A DNA stretch of 64,000 bases from Aliisedimentitalea scapharcae (lineage in GTDB: Bacteria > Pseudomonadota > Alphaproteobacteria > Rhodobacterales > Rhodobacteraceae), in NCBI RefSeq assembly GCF_045277565.1, contig NZ_CP123584.1, forward strand, positions 372,001-436,000, read 5' to 3'. Below the pieces are notes generated by a model, which did not search any database, had not been told where the DNA came from, and worked only from the letters and a program-made list of their open reading frames with translations. This document shows, one piece after another, positions 41,401-50,192 of the stretch. Position 1 is the first letter of the stretch. Every line of letters starts with the position of its first letter. Position numbers and translations under genes: made by a program.

Positions 41401-44400
41401 GAAACGACCGATCTCGATCCCGCGCTATCACGAACGCTCCGGTACACGCTGGAAAATGCTGAGGCCGGAACTGCTGGCTCGGCACCAGTAACAATCAACA
41501 TCACCGGGCCCGGCGCCAACCAGGCACCGGAAATTGCCACCCCGGATCCGATATTTGGCGTGAACCGCAGCGATCTGCTGGACACGCCACAGGCCGTTTT
41601 TGCGACTGTTTCAGTCACCGACAGCGATTCCGCGGATTTTGACGGCGGTTCGCTGACGATTTCCTATGTCGAGTCGCGTGTGCGGACAGAGAACCAGCTG
41701 AGCATTCTGGATGCCCCACCGTTTATTCTCGCTGGCGATCAGTTGTTTCACGCGCTCGGTAACCTCGGTACGATCGTGAGCGATGGCAGTGACGGCTCGC
41801 CTCTTCAGATCGACTTTACGTCGGCTTTGGTAACACCATCGATTGTTAACCAAATTCTGGACGCGGTTCGGTATCAGAATACCTCTCTGACGCCCGGAGC
41901 AAGTATAGATTTGACGGTCGAGCTCAGTGACGGAGACGGAGAAACCTCGCTCCCGGCGCAGGTAAGAGTTGACATTGTATTTGATGCGGTGGCCGTTGAT
42001 GACACTGTCGCTGGCGTCGAAGATACTCAAACGGTCATTTCCTTTGCCGAACTGCTTGCAAATGACCCTGATGCGGACCCGGACGCCACAGTGACCGGCG
42101 TATCCGGCGCCGTAAACGGAACCGTGGCTATTTTTGGCGATACCGTCAGGTTCGATCCAACGGCTGAATTTTCCGGTGACGCATCCTTTACCTATGAAAT
42201 CAGCAATGGCCAGTCCACGGATCAGGCCACGGTCACGGTGTCTGTTGCTGCGGTTAATGATGCCCCAACGGCGGTGACACTGACGCAGACGCTGAGCGAC
42301 ATTGACGAGAATTCGGACACCAGCAGCCGGATCCAGGTGGCGACGATTGCGGTGACGGATGATGCGCTGGGGGTCAATGACCTGGGGCTGAGCGGCGCGG
42401 ATGCGGCCGAATTCGAGATCGACGGCGGGGTTCTGTACCTGCGGGCGGGCACCACGCTGAACTTTGAGGATCAGGACCAGTTCGACGTGACGGTGACGGT
42501 GGATGACACCAGCGTCGGCGCAACGCCGGATGCCCAGGCCAGCCTGAGCGTCGCGGTCAACGATGTGAACGAAGCGCCAACGGCGGTGACGCTGACGCAG
42601 ACGCTGAGCGACATTGACGAGAATTCGGACACCAGCAGCCGGATCCAGGTGGCGACGATTGCGGTGACGGATGATGCGCTGGGGGTCAATGACCTGGGGC
42701 TGAGCGGCGCGGATGCGGCCGAATTCGAGATCGACGGCGGGGTTCTGTACCTGCGGGCGGGCACCACGCTGAACTTTGAGGATCAGGACCAGTTCGACGT
42801 GACGGTGACGGTGGATGACACCAGCGTCGGCGCAACGCCGGATGCCCAGGCCAGCCTGAGCGTCGCGGTCAACGATGTGAACGAAGCGCCAACGGCGGTG
42901 ACGCTGACGCAGACGCTGAGCGACATTGACGAGAATTCGGACACCAGCAGCCGGATCCAGGTGGCGACGATTGCGGTGACGGATGATGCGCTGGGGGTCA
43001 ATGACCTGGGGCTGAGCGGCGCGGATGCGGCCGAATTCGAGATCGACGGCGGGGTTCTGTACCTGCGGGCGGGCACCACGCTGAACTTTGAGGATCAGGA
43101 CCAGTTCGACGTGACGGTGACGGTGGATGACACCAGCGTCGGCGCAACGCCGGATGCCCAGGCCAGCCTGAGCGTCGCGGTCAACGATGTGAACGAAGCG
43201 CCAACGGCGGTGACACTGACCCAGACGCTGAGCGACATTGACGAGAATTCGGACACCAGCAGCCGGATCCAGGTGGCGACGATTGCGGTGACGGATGATG
43301 CGCTGGGGGTCAATGACCTGGGGCTGAGCGGCGCGGATGCGGCCGAATTCGAGATCGACGGCGGGGTTCTGTACCTGCGGGCGGGCACCACGCTGAACTT
43401 TGAGGATCAGGACCAGTTCGACGTGACGGTGACGGTGGATGACACCAGCGTCGGCGCAACGCCGGATGCCCAGGCCAGCCTGAGCGTCGCGGTCAACGAT
43501 GTGAACGAAGCGCCAACGGCGGTGACGCTGACGCAGACGCTGAGCGACATTGACGAGAATTCGGACACCAGCAGCCGGATCCAGGTGGCGACGATTGCGG
43601 TGACGGATGATGCGCTGGGGGTCAATGACCTGGGGCTGAGCGGCGCGGATGCGGCCGAATTCGAGATCGACGGCGGGGTTCTGTACCTGCGGGCGGGCAC
43701 CACGCTGAACTTTGAGGATCAGGACCAGTTCGACGTGACGGTGACGGTGGATGACACCAGCGTCGGCGCAACGCCGGATGCCCAGGCCAGCCTGAGCGTC
43801 GCGGTCAACGATGTGAACGAAGCGCCAACGGCGGTGACGCTGACGCAGACGCTGAGCGACATTGACGAGAATTCGGACACCAGCAGCCGGATCCAGGTGG
43901 CGACGATTGCGGTGACGGATGATGCGCTGGGGGTCAATGACCTGGGGCTGAGCGGCGCGGATGCGGCCGAATTCGAGATCGACGGCGGGGTTCTGTACCT
44001 GCGGGCGGGCACCACGCTGAACTTTGAGGATCAGGACCAGTTCGACGTGACGGTGACGGTGGATGACACCAGCGTCGGCGCAACGCCGGATGCCCAGGCC
44101 AGCCTGAGCGTCGCGGTCAACGATGTGAACGAAGCGCCAACGGCGGTGACGCTGACGCAGACGCTGAGCGACATTGACGAGAATTCGGACACCAGCAGCC
44201 GGATCCAGGTGGCGACGATTGCGGTGACGGATGATGCGCTGGGGGTCAATGACCTGGGGCTGAGCGGCGCGGATGCGGCCGAATTCGAGATCGACGGCGG
44301 GGTTCTGTACCTGCGGGCGGGCACCACGCTGAACTTTGAGGATCAGGACCAGTTCGACGTGACGGTGACGGTGGATGACACCAGCGTCGGCGCAACGCCG

Positions 44401-47400
44401 GATGCCCAGGCCAGCCTGAGCGTCGCGGTCAACGATGTGAACGAAGCGCCAACGGCGGTGACGCTGACCCAGACGCTGAGCGACATTGACGAGAATTCGG
44501 ACACCAGCAGCCGGATCCAGGTGGCGACGATTGCGGTGACGGATGATGCGCTGGGGGTCAATGACCTGGGGCTGAGCGGCGCGGATGCGGCCGAATTCGA
44601 GATCGACGGCGGGGTTCTGTACCTGCGGGCGGGCACCACGCTGAACTTTGAGGATCAGGACCAGTTCGACGTGACGGTGACGGTGGATGACACCAGCGTC
44701 GGCGCAACGCCGGATGCCCAGGCCAGCCTGAGCGTCGCGGTCAACGATGTGAACGAAGCGCCAACGGCGGTGACGCTGACGCAGACGCTGAGCGACATTG
44801 ACGAGAATTCGGACACCAGCAGCCGGATCCAGGTGGCGACGATTGCGGTGACGGATGATGCGCTGGGGGTCAATGACCTGGGGCTGAGCGGCGCGGATGC
44901 GGCCGAATTCGAGATCGACGGCGGGGTTCTGTACCTGCGGGCGGGCACCACGCTGAACTTTGAGGATCAGGACCAGTTCGACGTGACGGTGACGGTGGAT
45001 GACACCAGCGTCGGCGCAACGCCGGATGCCCAGGCCAGCCTGAGCGTCGCGGTCAACGATGTGAACGAAGCGCCAACGGCGGTGACACTGACGCAGACGC
45101 TGAGCGACATTGACGAGAATTCGGACACCAGCAGCCGGATCCAGGTGGCGACGATTGCGGTGACGGATGATGCGCTGGGGGTCAATGACCTGGGGCTGAG
45201 CGGCGCGGATGCGGCCGAATTCGAGATCGACGGCGGGGTTCTGTACCTGCGGGCGGGCACCACGCTGAACTTTGAGGATCAGGACCAGTTCGACGTGACG
45301 GTGACGGTGGATGACACCAGCGTCGGCGCAACGCCGGATGCCCAGGCCAGCCTGAGCGTCGCGGTCAACGATGTGAACGAAGCGCCAACGGCGGTGACGC
45401 TGACCCAGACGCTGAGCGACATTGACGAGAATTCGGACACCAGCAGCCGGATCCAGGTGGCGACGATTGCGGTGACGGATGATGCGCTGGGGGTCAATGA
45501 CCTGGGGCTGAGCGGCGCGGATGCGGCCGAATTCGAGATCGACGGCGGGGTTCTGTACCTGCGGGCGGGCACCACGCTGAACTTTGAGGATCAGGACCAG
45601 TTCGACGTGACGGTGACGGTGGATGACACCAGCGTCGGCGCAACGCCGGATGCCCAGGCCAGCCTGAGCGTCGCGGTCAACGATGTGAACGAAGCGCCAA
45701 CGGCGGTGACGCTGACGCAGACGCTGAGCGACATTGACGAGAATTCGGACACCAGCAGCCGGATCCAGGTGGCGACGATTGCGGTGACGGATGATGCGCT
45801 GGGGGTCAATGACCTGGGGCTGAGCGGCGCGGATGCGGCCGAATTCGAGATCGACGGCGGGGTTCTGTACCTGCGGGCGGGCACCACGCTGAACTTTGAG
45901 GATCAGGACCAGTTCGACGTGACGGTGACGGTGGATGACACCAGCGTCGGCGCAACGCCGGATGCCCAGGCCAGCCTGAGCGTCGCGGTCAACGATGTGA
46001 ACGAAGCGCCAACGGCGGTGACACTGACGCAGACGCTGAGCGACATTGACGAGAATTCGGACACCAGCAGCCGGATCCAGGTGGCGACGATTGCGGTGAC
46101 GGATGATGCGCTGGGGGTCAATGACCTGGGGCTGAGCGGCGCGGATGCGGCCGAATTCGAGATCGACGGCGGGGTTCTGTACCTGCGGGCGGGCACCACG
46201 CTGAACTTTGAGGATCAGGACCAGTTCGACGTGACGGTGACGGTGGATGACACCAGCGTCGGCGCAACGCCGGATGCCCAGGCCAGCCTGAGCGTCGCGG
46301 TCAACGATGTGAACGAAGCGCCAACGGCGGTGACGCTGACGCAGACGCTGAGCGACATTGACGAGAATTCGGACACCAGCAGCCGGATCCAGGTGGCGAC
46401 GATTGCGGTGACGGATGATGCGCTGGGGGTCAATGACCTGGGGCTGAGCGGCGCGGATGCGGCCGAATTCGAGATCGACGGCGGGGTTCTGTACCTGCGG
46501 GCGGGCACCACGCTGAACTTTGAGGATCAGGACCAGTTCGACGTGACGGTGACGGTGGATGACACCAGCGTCGGCGCAACGCCGGATGCCCAGGCCAGCC
46601 TGAGCGTCGCGGTCAACGATGTGAACGAAGCGCCAACGGCGGTGACGCTGACCCAGACGCTGAGCGACATTGACGAGAATTCGGACACCAGCAGCCGGAT
46701 CCAGGTGGCGACGATTGCGGTGACGGATGATGCGCTGGGGGTCAATGACCTGGGGCTGAGCGGCGCGGATGCGGCCGAATTCGAGATCGACGGCGGGGTT
46801 CTGTACCTGCGGGCGGGCACCACGCTGAACTTTGAGGATCAGGACCAGTTCGACGTGACGGTGACGGTGGATGACACCAGCGTCGGCGCAACGCCGGATG
46901 CCCAGGCCAGCCTGAGCGTCGCGGTCAACGATGTGAACGAAGCGCCAACGGCGGTGACGCTGACGCAGACGCTGAGCGACATTGACGAGAATTCGGACAC
47001 CAGCAGCCGGATCCAGGTGGCGACGATTGCGGTGACGGATGATGCGCTGGGGGTCAATGACCTGGGGCTGAGCGGCGCGGATGCGGCCGAATTCGAGATC
47101 GACGGCGGGGTTCTGTACCTGCGGGCGGGCACCACGCTGAACTTTGAGGATCAGGACCAGTTCGACGTGACGGTGACGGTGGATGACACCAGCGTCGGCG
47201 CAACGCCGGATGCCCAGGCCAGCCTGAGCGTCGCGGTCAACGATGTGAACGAAGCGCCAACGGCGGTGACACTGACGCAGACGCTGAGCGACATTGACGA
47301 GAATTCGGACACCAGCAGCCGGATCCAGGTGGCGACGATTGCGGTGACGGATGATGCGCTGGGGGTCAATGACCTGGGGCTGAGCGGCGCGGATGCGGCC

Positions 47401-49638
47401 GAATTCGAGATCGACGGCGGGGTTCTGTACCTGCGGGCGGGCACCACGCTGAACTTTGAGGATCAGGACCAGTTCGACGTGACGGTGACGGTGGATGACA
47501 CCAGCGTCGGCGCAACGCCGGATGCCCAGGCCAGCCTGAGCGTCGCGGTCAACGATGTGAACGAAGCGCCAACGGCGGTGACGCTGACCCAGACGCTGAG
47601 CGACATTGACGAGAATTCGGACACCAGCAGCCGGATCCAGGTGGCGACGATTGCGGTGACGGATGATGCGCTGGGGGTCAATGACCTGGGGCTGAGCGGC
47701 GCGGATGCGGCCGAATTCGAGATCGACGGCGGGGTTCTGTACCTGCGGGCGGGCACCACGCTGAACTTTGAGGATCAGGACCAGTTCGACGTGACGGTGA
47801 CGGTGGATGACACCAGCGTCGGCGCAACGCCGGATGCCCAGGCCAGCCTGAGCGTCGCGGTCAACGATGTGAACGAAGCGCCAACGGCGGTGACGCTGAC
47901 GCAGACGCTGAGCGACATTGACGAGAATTCGGACACCAGCAGCCGGATCCAGGTGGCGACGATTGCGGTGACGGATGATGCGCTGGGGGTCAATGACCTG
48001 GGGCTGAGCGGCGCGGATGCGGCCGAATTCGAGATCGACGGCGGGGTTCTGTACCTGCGGGCGGGCACCACGCTGAACTTTGAGGATCAGGACCAGTTCG
48101 ACGTGACGGTGACGGTGGATGACACCAGCGTCGGCGCAACGCCGGATGCCCAGGCCAGCCTGAGCGTCGCGGTCAACGATGTGAACGAAGCGCCAACGGC
48201 GGTGACACTGACGCAGACGCTGAGCGACATTGACGAGAATTCGGACACCAGCAGCCGGATCCAGGTGGCGACGATTGCGGTGACGGATGATGCGCTGGGG
48301 GTCAATGACCTGGGGCTGAGCGGCGCGGATGCGGCCGAATTCGAGATCGACGGCGGGGTTCTGTACCTGCGGGCGGGCACCACGCTGAACTTTGAGGATC
48401 AGGACCAGTTCGACGTGACGGTGACGGTGGATGACACCAGCGTCGGCGCAACGCCGGATGCCCAGGCCAGCCTGAGCGTCGCGGTCAACGATGTGAACGA
48501 AGCGCCAAGCGGCTCTGTAGCCCTAACAGGGGTTGAAGCGGAAACATTTGTTCTGACCGCTGACGTGTCCGCCATTGAGGATCCCGAAGGGATTCTTGCT
48601 GGAAGCTTTGTTTATACCTGGTTCCGTGATCTAGTTGCGATTGCGGGAGCGACAGAGCAAACATACACCCTGACCGAGGCAGACGTGGGTTCGGAGATTT
48701 CGGTATCCGTGACCTTTACCGATTTGCTTGGCAAATCAGAGACCGGCGGGACCGCGGAGACGGATGTCATTACGGCGACCAATCAACTTTTGACCGGAAC
48801 GCCGGACATGGACACCCTGACCGGCGGCGGCGGGGACGATACAGTTCTTGGCCTGGGCGAAAACGATCGGCTGTCAGGTTCCGGTGGCAATGACAGTATC
48901 GAAGGCGGTTCTGGAAATGATCTCATTGATGGTGACACGGGCCGCGATACCCTGGAGGGCGGTGATGGCGCAGACATCCTGCGCGGAGGCGAGGGCAATG
49001 ACGAATTGGACGGTGGCACCGGATCTGACAGGATAAATGCCGGGGCGGGAGATGATTTTGTATTCTCGTTCTCGTCCAGTTCGGCGGACAGCGATCTTAT
49101 CTTTGCAGGGTCAGGAGACGACACGGTGGTGTCTGGAAACGGACAAGACACGGTCTTTGGTATGGAAGGCGATGATCTGATTTCCGGAGGCGCCGGATCT
49201 GATTTCCTGGTGGGTCAAGACGGTGATGACGTTCTGAGCGGCGGTGCCAATCAGGATATTCTGTTCGGTGGCGATGGTGATGACTTCCTGAACGGTGGGT
49301 TTGCACACGATCTGCTGCATGGCGGAAGCGGCGCGGATCGGTTCTTTAGGTTTGATGGTCTGGGCCATGGTACGGATTGGATCGCTGACTATGACGCCAG
49401 CGAAGGCGACCTCTTGGTCTTTGCTGGACCTGCGGCCACAACATCAGACTTTACCGTATTCTTTACAAATGCGGTTGATGATCTGGGCATTCTCTCCGGC
49501 GATGACGCGATCGAGGAGGCATTTGTGCTCTACAATCCTACGGGTCAAAGGATCTTTACCCTGGTCGATGGAGCCAGCCAAACAGAGTTGATCTTGCGCG
49601 TTGCGACGACCGGAGAAGAGTTCGATCTGTTGGCCTAA
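38419..49638 (+). CDS. Giant cadherin-repeat/RTX protein, probable type I-secreted adhesin
   Basis: 3739 residues. The N-terminal ~240 residues start ELNAGGVAILGFNGDGSNDF, a domain I have seen on large secreted proteins but cannot name with certainty. Cadherin-like/Ig-like modules follow (about 240-1283), interrupted by a seven-proline run around residue 712. Residues 1284-3363 are 20 tandem 104-residue cadherin-like repeats (SDIDENSDTSSRIQVATI, TTLNFEDQDQFDVTVTVDD and DVNEAP in each), which end with a cadherin DxNDxxP-like linker. Next come an Ig-like module, RTX calcium-binding nonapeptides (about 3458-3645; GGxGxDxLxGG type) and a C-terminal 100-residue module ending EFDLLA, expected to be the type I secretion signal. 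No N-terminal signal peptide. Role: adhesion/biofilm, inferred. No exporter genes nearby. A T-run terminator follows. Confidence 0.85.
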   Translation: MTELNAGGVAILGFNGDGSNDFSFVLMSDVAAGTVIYFTDAGTNSGSNQFLDNGIDGVKAWTASVDYAAGTVVNSVTGPHVSEFADPFILGDFSLFGALNLAGKVAGGDQLFAFQATGTELAPGVIEADSVNFLFAIQSNSTNFQGSTSDGGASDGDPSDPNQSGVPLGLTEGDTALALGAGSDPEDPTGNLVYSGPTTGTRAGLLAAIADESNWTKSDTPQTQLTAAFTITDAAANADPVVSIPAVIPTTAHHFETDEDTVVNVTGVSVSDAEGDAVTVILTADGTITVANSGTVTDNGSNSVTVTGSVAEVNTALAGLTYLPSFEFSGDEVITIKAFDDLLSFTQERITVQVAPVDDPTAIGDIPSSLDFTSAELLSGAQLLFDDVGGDVPVATVTDPDTILFGGGRIEVTYSSGGVPSDQLSVRDVSFIVPGTTTRLGIEIVEPVQPAPPAAQLPTEIFSTVSLGPDSEGRAKIGEIRVGNDGSNGSSLIIDLVGTVHAAAIEDILLALEFGSSMPGAGTRTIDITVYDAADNASNTTSTDVSITVANAVPVLDGLESVVELDVATLGTPQHFIDTALDVIDPDSNDFDGGSVRIEFTSLRDGEGDFLVGDEFFGIADLGDITVVGTAVFHLGNQIGTITGDGTGGTPFVVDLAGANATPDAVEALIEALTYTNIAGTPETTRGVDLTVSDGDGGTTDPQSFRIEAITPPPPPPPADFTITYTENDPIQVIDDEAQISVPTFTPDDFVNLTVTITGGGVTTEDVLTAASGVSGVTPVYSGSTITSVSVSVGGVSALFYASGGSNGTPLVLTPSFAGFFGFFGETVEHVQLLSQALGYVNTSDDPTDANRTVTVDLDTGAGAVTLNTFTVDVDPVADAPVISDLATQVDLLFANVSGASAFIDTSITVTDADTTNFNGSKLTVEHTGAAPAGDQLTVEDLGAVTVSGSTISHTGTAVATITGGSNGSALVIDFTGATVSAAMVDEIMEAISFETTDLDPALSRTLRYTLENAEAGTAGSAPVTINITGPGANQAPEIATPDPIFGVNRSDLLDTPQAVFATVSVTDSDSADFDGGSLTISYVESRVRTENQLSILDAPPFILAGDQLFHALGNLGTIVSDGSDGSPLQIDFTSALVTPSIVNQILDAVRYQNTSLTPGASIDLTVELSDGDGETSLPAQVRVDIVFDAVAVDDTVAGVEDTQTVISFAELLANDPDADPDATVTGVSGAVNGTVAIFGDTVRFDPTAEFSGDASFTYEISNGQSTDQATVTVSVAAVNDAPTAVTLTQTLSDIDENSDTSSRIQVATIAVTDDALGVNDLGLSGADAAEFEIDGGVLYLRAGTTLNFEDQDQFDVTVTVDDTSVGATPDAQASLSVAVNDVNEAPTAVTLTQTLSDIDENSDTSSRIQVATIAVTDDALGVNDLGLSGADAAEFEIDGGVLYLRAGTTLNFEDQDQFDVTVTVDDTSVGATPDAQASLSVAVNDVNEAPTAVTLTQTLSDIDENSDTSSRIQVATIAVTDDALGVNDLGLSGADAAEFEIDGGVLYLRAGTTLNFEDQDQFDVTVTVDDTSVGATPDAQASLSVAVNDVNEAPTAVTLTQTLSDIDENSDTSSRIQVATIAVTDDALGVNDLGLSGADAAEFEIDGGVLYLRAGTTLNFEDQDQFDVTVTVDDTSVGATPDAQASLSVAVNDVNEAPTAVTLTQTLSDIDENSDTSSRIQVATIAVTDDALGVNDLGLSGADAAEFEIDGGVLYLRAGTTLNFEDQDQFDVTVTVDDTSVGATPDAQASLSVAVNDVNEAPTAVTLTQTLSDIDENSDTSSRIQVATIAVTDDALGVNDLGLSGADAAEFEIDGGVLYLRAGTTLNFEDQDQFDVTVTVDDTSVGATPDAQASLSVAVNDVNEAPTAVTLTQTLSDIDENSDTSSRIQVATIAVTDDALGVNDLGLSGADAAEFEIDGGVLYLRAGTTLNFEDQDQFDVTVTVDDTSVGATPDAQASLSVAVNDVNEAPTAVTLTQTLSDIDENSDTSSRIQVATIAVTDDALGVNDLGLSGADAAEFEIDGGVLYLRAGTTLNFEDQDQFDVTVTVDDTSVGATPDAQASLSVAVNDVNEAPTAVTLTQTLSDIDENSDTSSRIQVATIAVTDDALGVNDLGLSGADAAEFEIDGGVLYLRAGTTLNFEDQDQFDVTVTVDDTSVGATPDAQASLSVAVNDVNEAPTAVTLTQTLSDIDENSDTSSRIQVATIAVTDDALGVNDLGLSGADAAEFEIDGGVLYLRAGTTLNFEDQDQFDVTVTVDDTSVGATPDAQASLSVAVNDVNEAPTAVTLTQTLSDIDENSDTSSRIQVATIAVTDDALGVNDLGLSGADAAEFEIDGGVLYLRAGTTLNFEDQDQFDVTVTVDDTSVGATPDAQASLSVAVNDVNEAPTAVTLTQTLSDIDENSDTSSRIQVATIAVTDDALGVNDLGLSGADAAEFEIDGGVLYLRAGTTLNFEDQDQFDVTVTVDDTSVGATPDAQASLSVAVNDVNEAPTAVTLTQTLSDIDENSDTSSRIQVATIAVTDDALGVNDLGLSGADAAEFEIDGGVLYLRAGTTLNFEDQDQFDVTVTVDDTSVGATPDAQASLSVAVNDVNEAPTAVTLTQTLSDIDENSDTSSRIQVATIAVTDDALGVNDLGLSGADAAEFEIDGGVLYLRAGTTLNFEDQDQFDVTVTVDDTSVGATPDAQASLSVAVNDVNEAPTAVTLTQTLSDIDENSDTSSRIQVATIAVTDDALGVNDLGLSGADAAEFEIDGGVLYLRAGTTLNFEDQDQFDVTVTVDDTSVGATPDAQASLSVAVNDVNEAPTAVTLTQTLSDIDENSDTSSRIQVATIAVTDDALGVNDLGLSGADAAEFEIDGGVLYLRAGTTLNFEDQDQFDVTVTVDDTSVGATPDAQASLSVAVNDVNEAPTAVTLTQTLSDIDENSDTSSRIQVATIAVTDDALGVNDLGLSGADAAEFEIDGGVLYLRAGTTLNFEDQDQFDVTVTVDDTSVGATPDAQASLSVAVNDVNEAPTAVTLTQTLSDIDENSDTSSRIQVATIAVTDDALGVNDLGLSGADAAEFEIDGGVLYLRAGTTLNFEDQDQFDVTVTVDDTSVGATPDAQASLSVAVNDVNEAPTAVTLTQTLSDIDENSDTSSRIQVATIAVTDDALGVNDLGLSGADAAEFEIDGGVLYLRAGTTLNFEDQDQFDVTVTVDDTSVGATPDAQASLSVAVNDVNEAPTAVTLTQTLSDIDENSDTSSRIQVATIAVTDDALGVNDLGLSGADAAEFEIDGGVLYLRAGTTLNFEDQDQFDVTVTVDDTSVGATPDAQASLSVAVNDVNEAPSGSVALTGVEAETFVLTADVSAIEDPEGILAGSFVYTWFRDLVAIAGATEQTYTLTEADVGSEISVSVTFTDLLGKSETGGTAETDVITATNQLLTGTPDMDTLTGGGGDDTVLGLGENDRLSGSGGNDSIEGGSGNDLIDGDTGRDTLEGGDGADILRGGEGNDELDGGTGSDRINAGAGDDFVFSFSSSSADSDLIFAGSGDDTVVSGNGQDTVFGMEGDDLISGGAGSDFLVGQDGDDVLSGGANQDILFGGDGDDFLNGGFAHDLLHGGSGADRFFRFDGLGHGTDWIADYDASEGDLLVFAGPAATTSDFTVFFTNAVDDLGILSGDDAIEEAFVLYNPTGQRIFTLVDGASQTELILRVATTGEEFDLLA
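42268..48507 (+). repeat. Twenty tandem 312-bp repeats inside the giant gene
   Basis: Twenty units of exactly 312 bp (6240 bp) encode 104-residue repeats of identical protein sequence. By eye the units are identical at DNA level except for two synonymous sites near the start of each (GTGAC[A/G]CTGAC[G/C]CAG). The states of these sites run A,G,G,(A+C),G,G,G,C,G,A,C,G,A,G,C,G,A,C,G,A for units 1-20, where C marks ACCCAG, A marks GACACTG and G is the base form. Units 7-13 and 14-20 have the same seven-unit order, and within them the order C,G,A repeats as a three-unit block. Confidence 0.93.
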
Positions 49639-49647
49639 TGCGATCTC

Positions 49648-49679
49648 GGGCTGCGTGCTCTTTGGGCGCGCAGCCTTTT
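49648..49679 (+). terminator. Rho-independent terminator after first giant gene
   Basis: GGCTGCG at 49649-49655 pairs with CGCAGCC at 49669-49675, followed by TTTTA. It begins about 10 bp after the stop codon and should separate this gene from the next one. Confidence 0.85.
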
Positions 49680-50192
49680 ATGGCTGTATGAATATCGAAG
49701 ATCGACTGACCTGGGTTTGAAACCCGGTTTTGCGATTGTGACGCTGCTGTCAGGATGCTGCTTCCTGAGGCGACCGAATGCGTACATCCCGCCTCTGTCG
49801 CACTTGGTGGTACCATATTGCAGAGTATCATCCTGGCCTGGTGACCAAACCACCGTCCATGCCGACGCGCCAAAAAGTTCCCTGTCGTGGCGATGGTGCC
49901 GTTGGGAGGATCAGATTGCTTTGGCAGATTGACGGCGGTGCCCGAGACACCTGATCGAGAAAGACGCCCGCAATCGAGAAGACATGAGGAGGCTTTCGTG
50001 TCGTTTCAGCCCACCAAGCGGCAGGCTCAGGCAGCGGTTACTTTACGTTAACATTTTCTATCTTTTTGTGCATTCTGTGTTAATGTTTTGGAAAGTCGGA
50101 CAAAGATTGAGTTGGTCATAGTAGACTAAGTGCGGCTGATTTTGATGTCCGAGATTTTCGAATTTTTTTGCTGCCACAAGGAGTTGAATACA
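49680..50192 (+). other. Intergenic stretch between giant genes 1 and 2
   Basis: 513 bp without a supported gene. The last 150 bp are AT-rich and probably hold the promoter of the next gene (for example TTTACGTTAACATTTTCTAT around 50041-50060). AAGGAG near 50178 is the ribosome site. Confidence 0.5.

Noticed and set aside
42222..48383. Twenty antisense ORFs of up to 98 codons, one per 312-bp unit
   Set aside because: They are exact shadows of the sense repeat: identical in each unit, without ribosome sites, and open only because of codon use on the other strand.
42268..48507. CRISPR-like array
   Set aside because: Units are 312 bp, fully coding, identical and without unique spacers; no cas genes are nearby.
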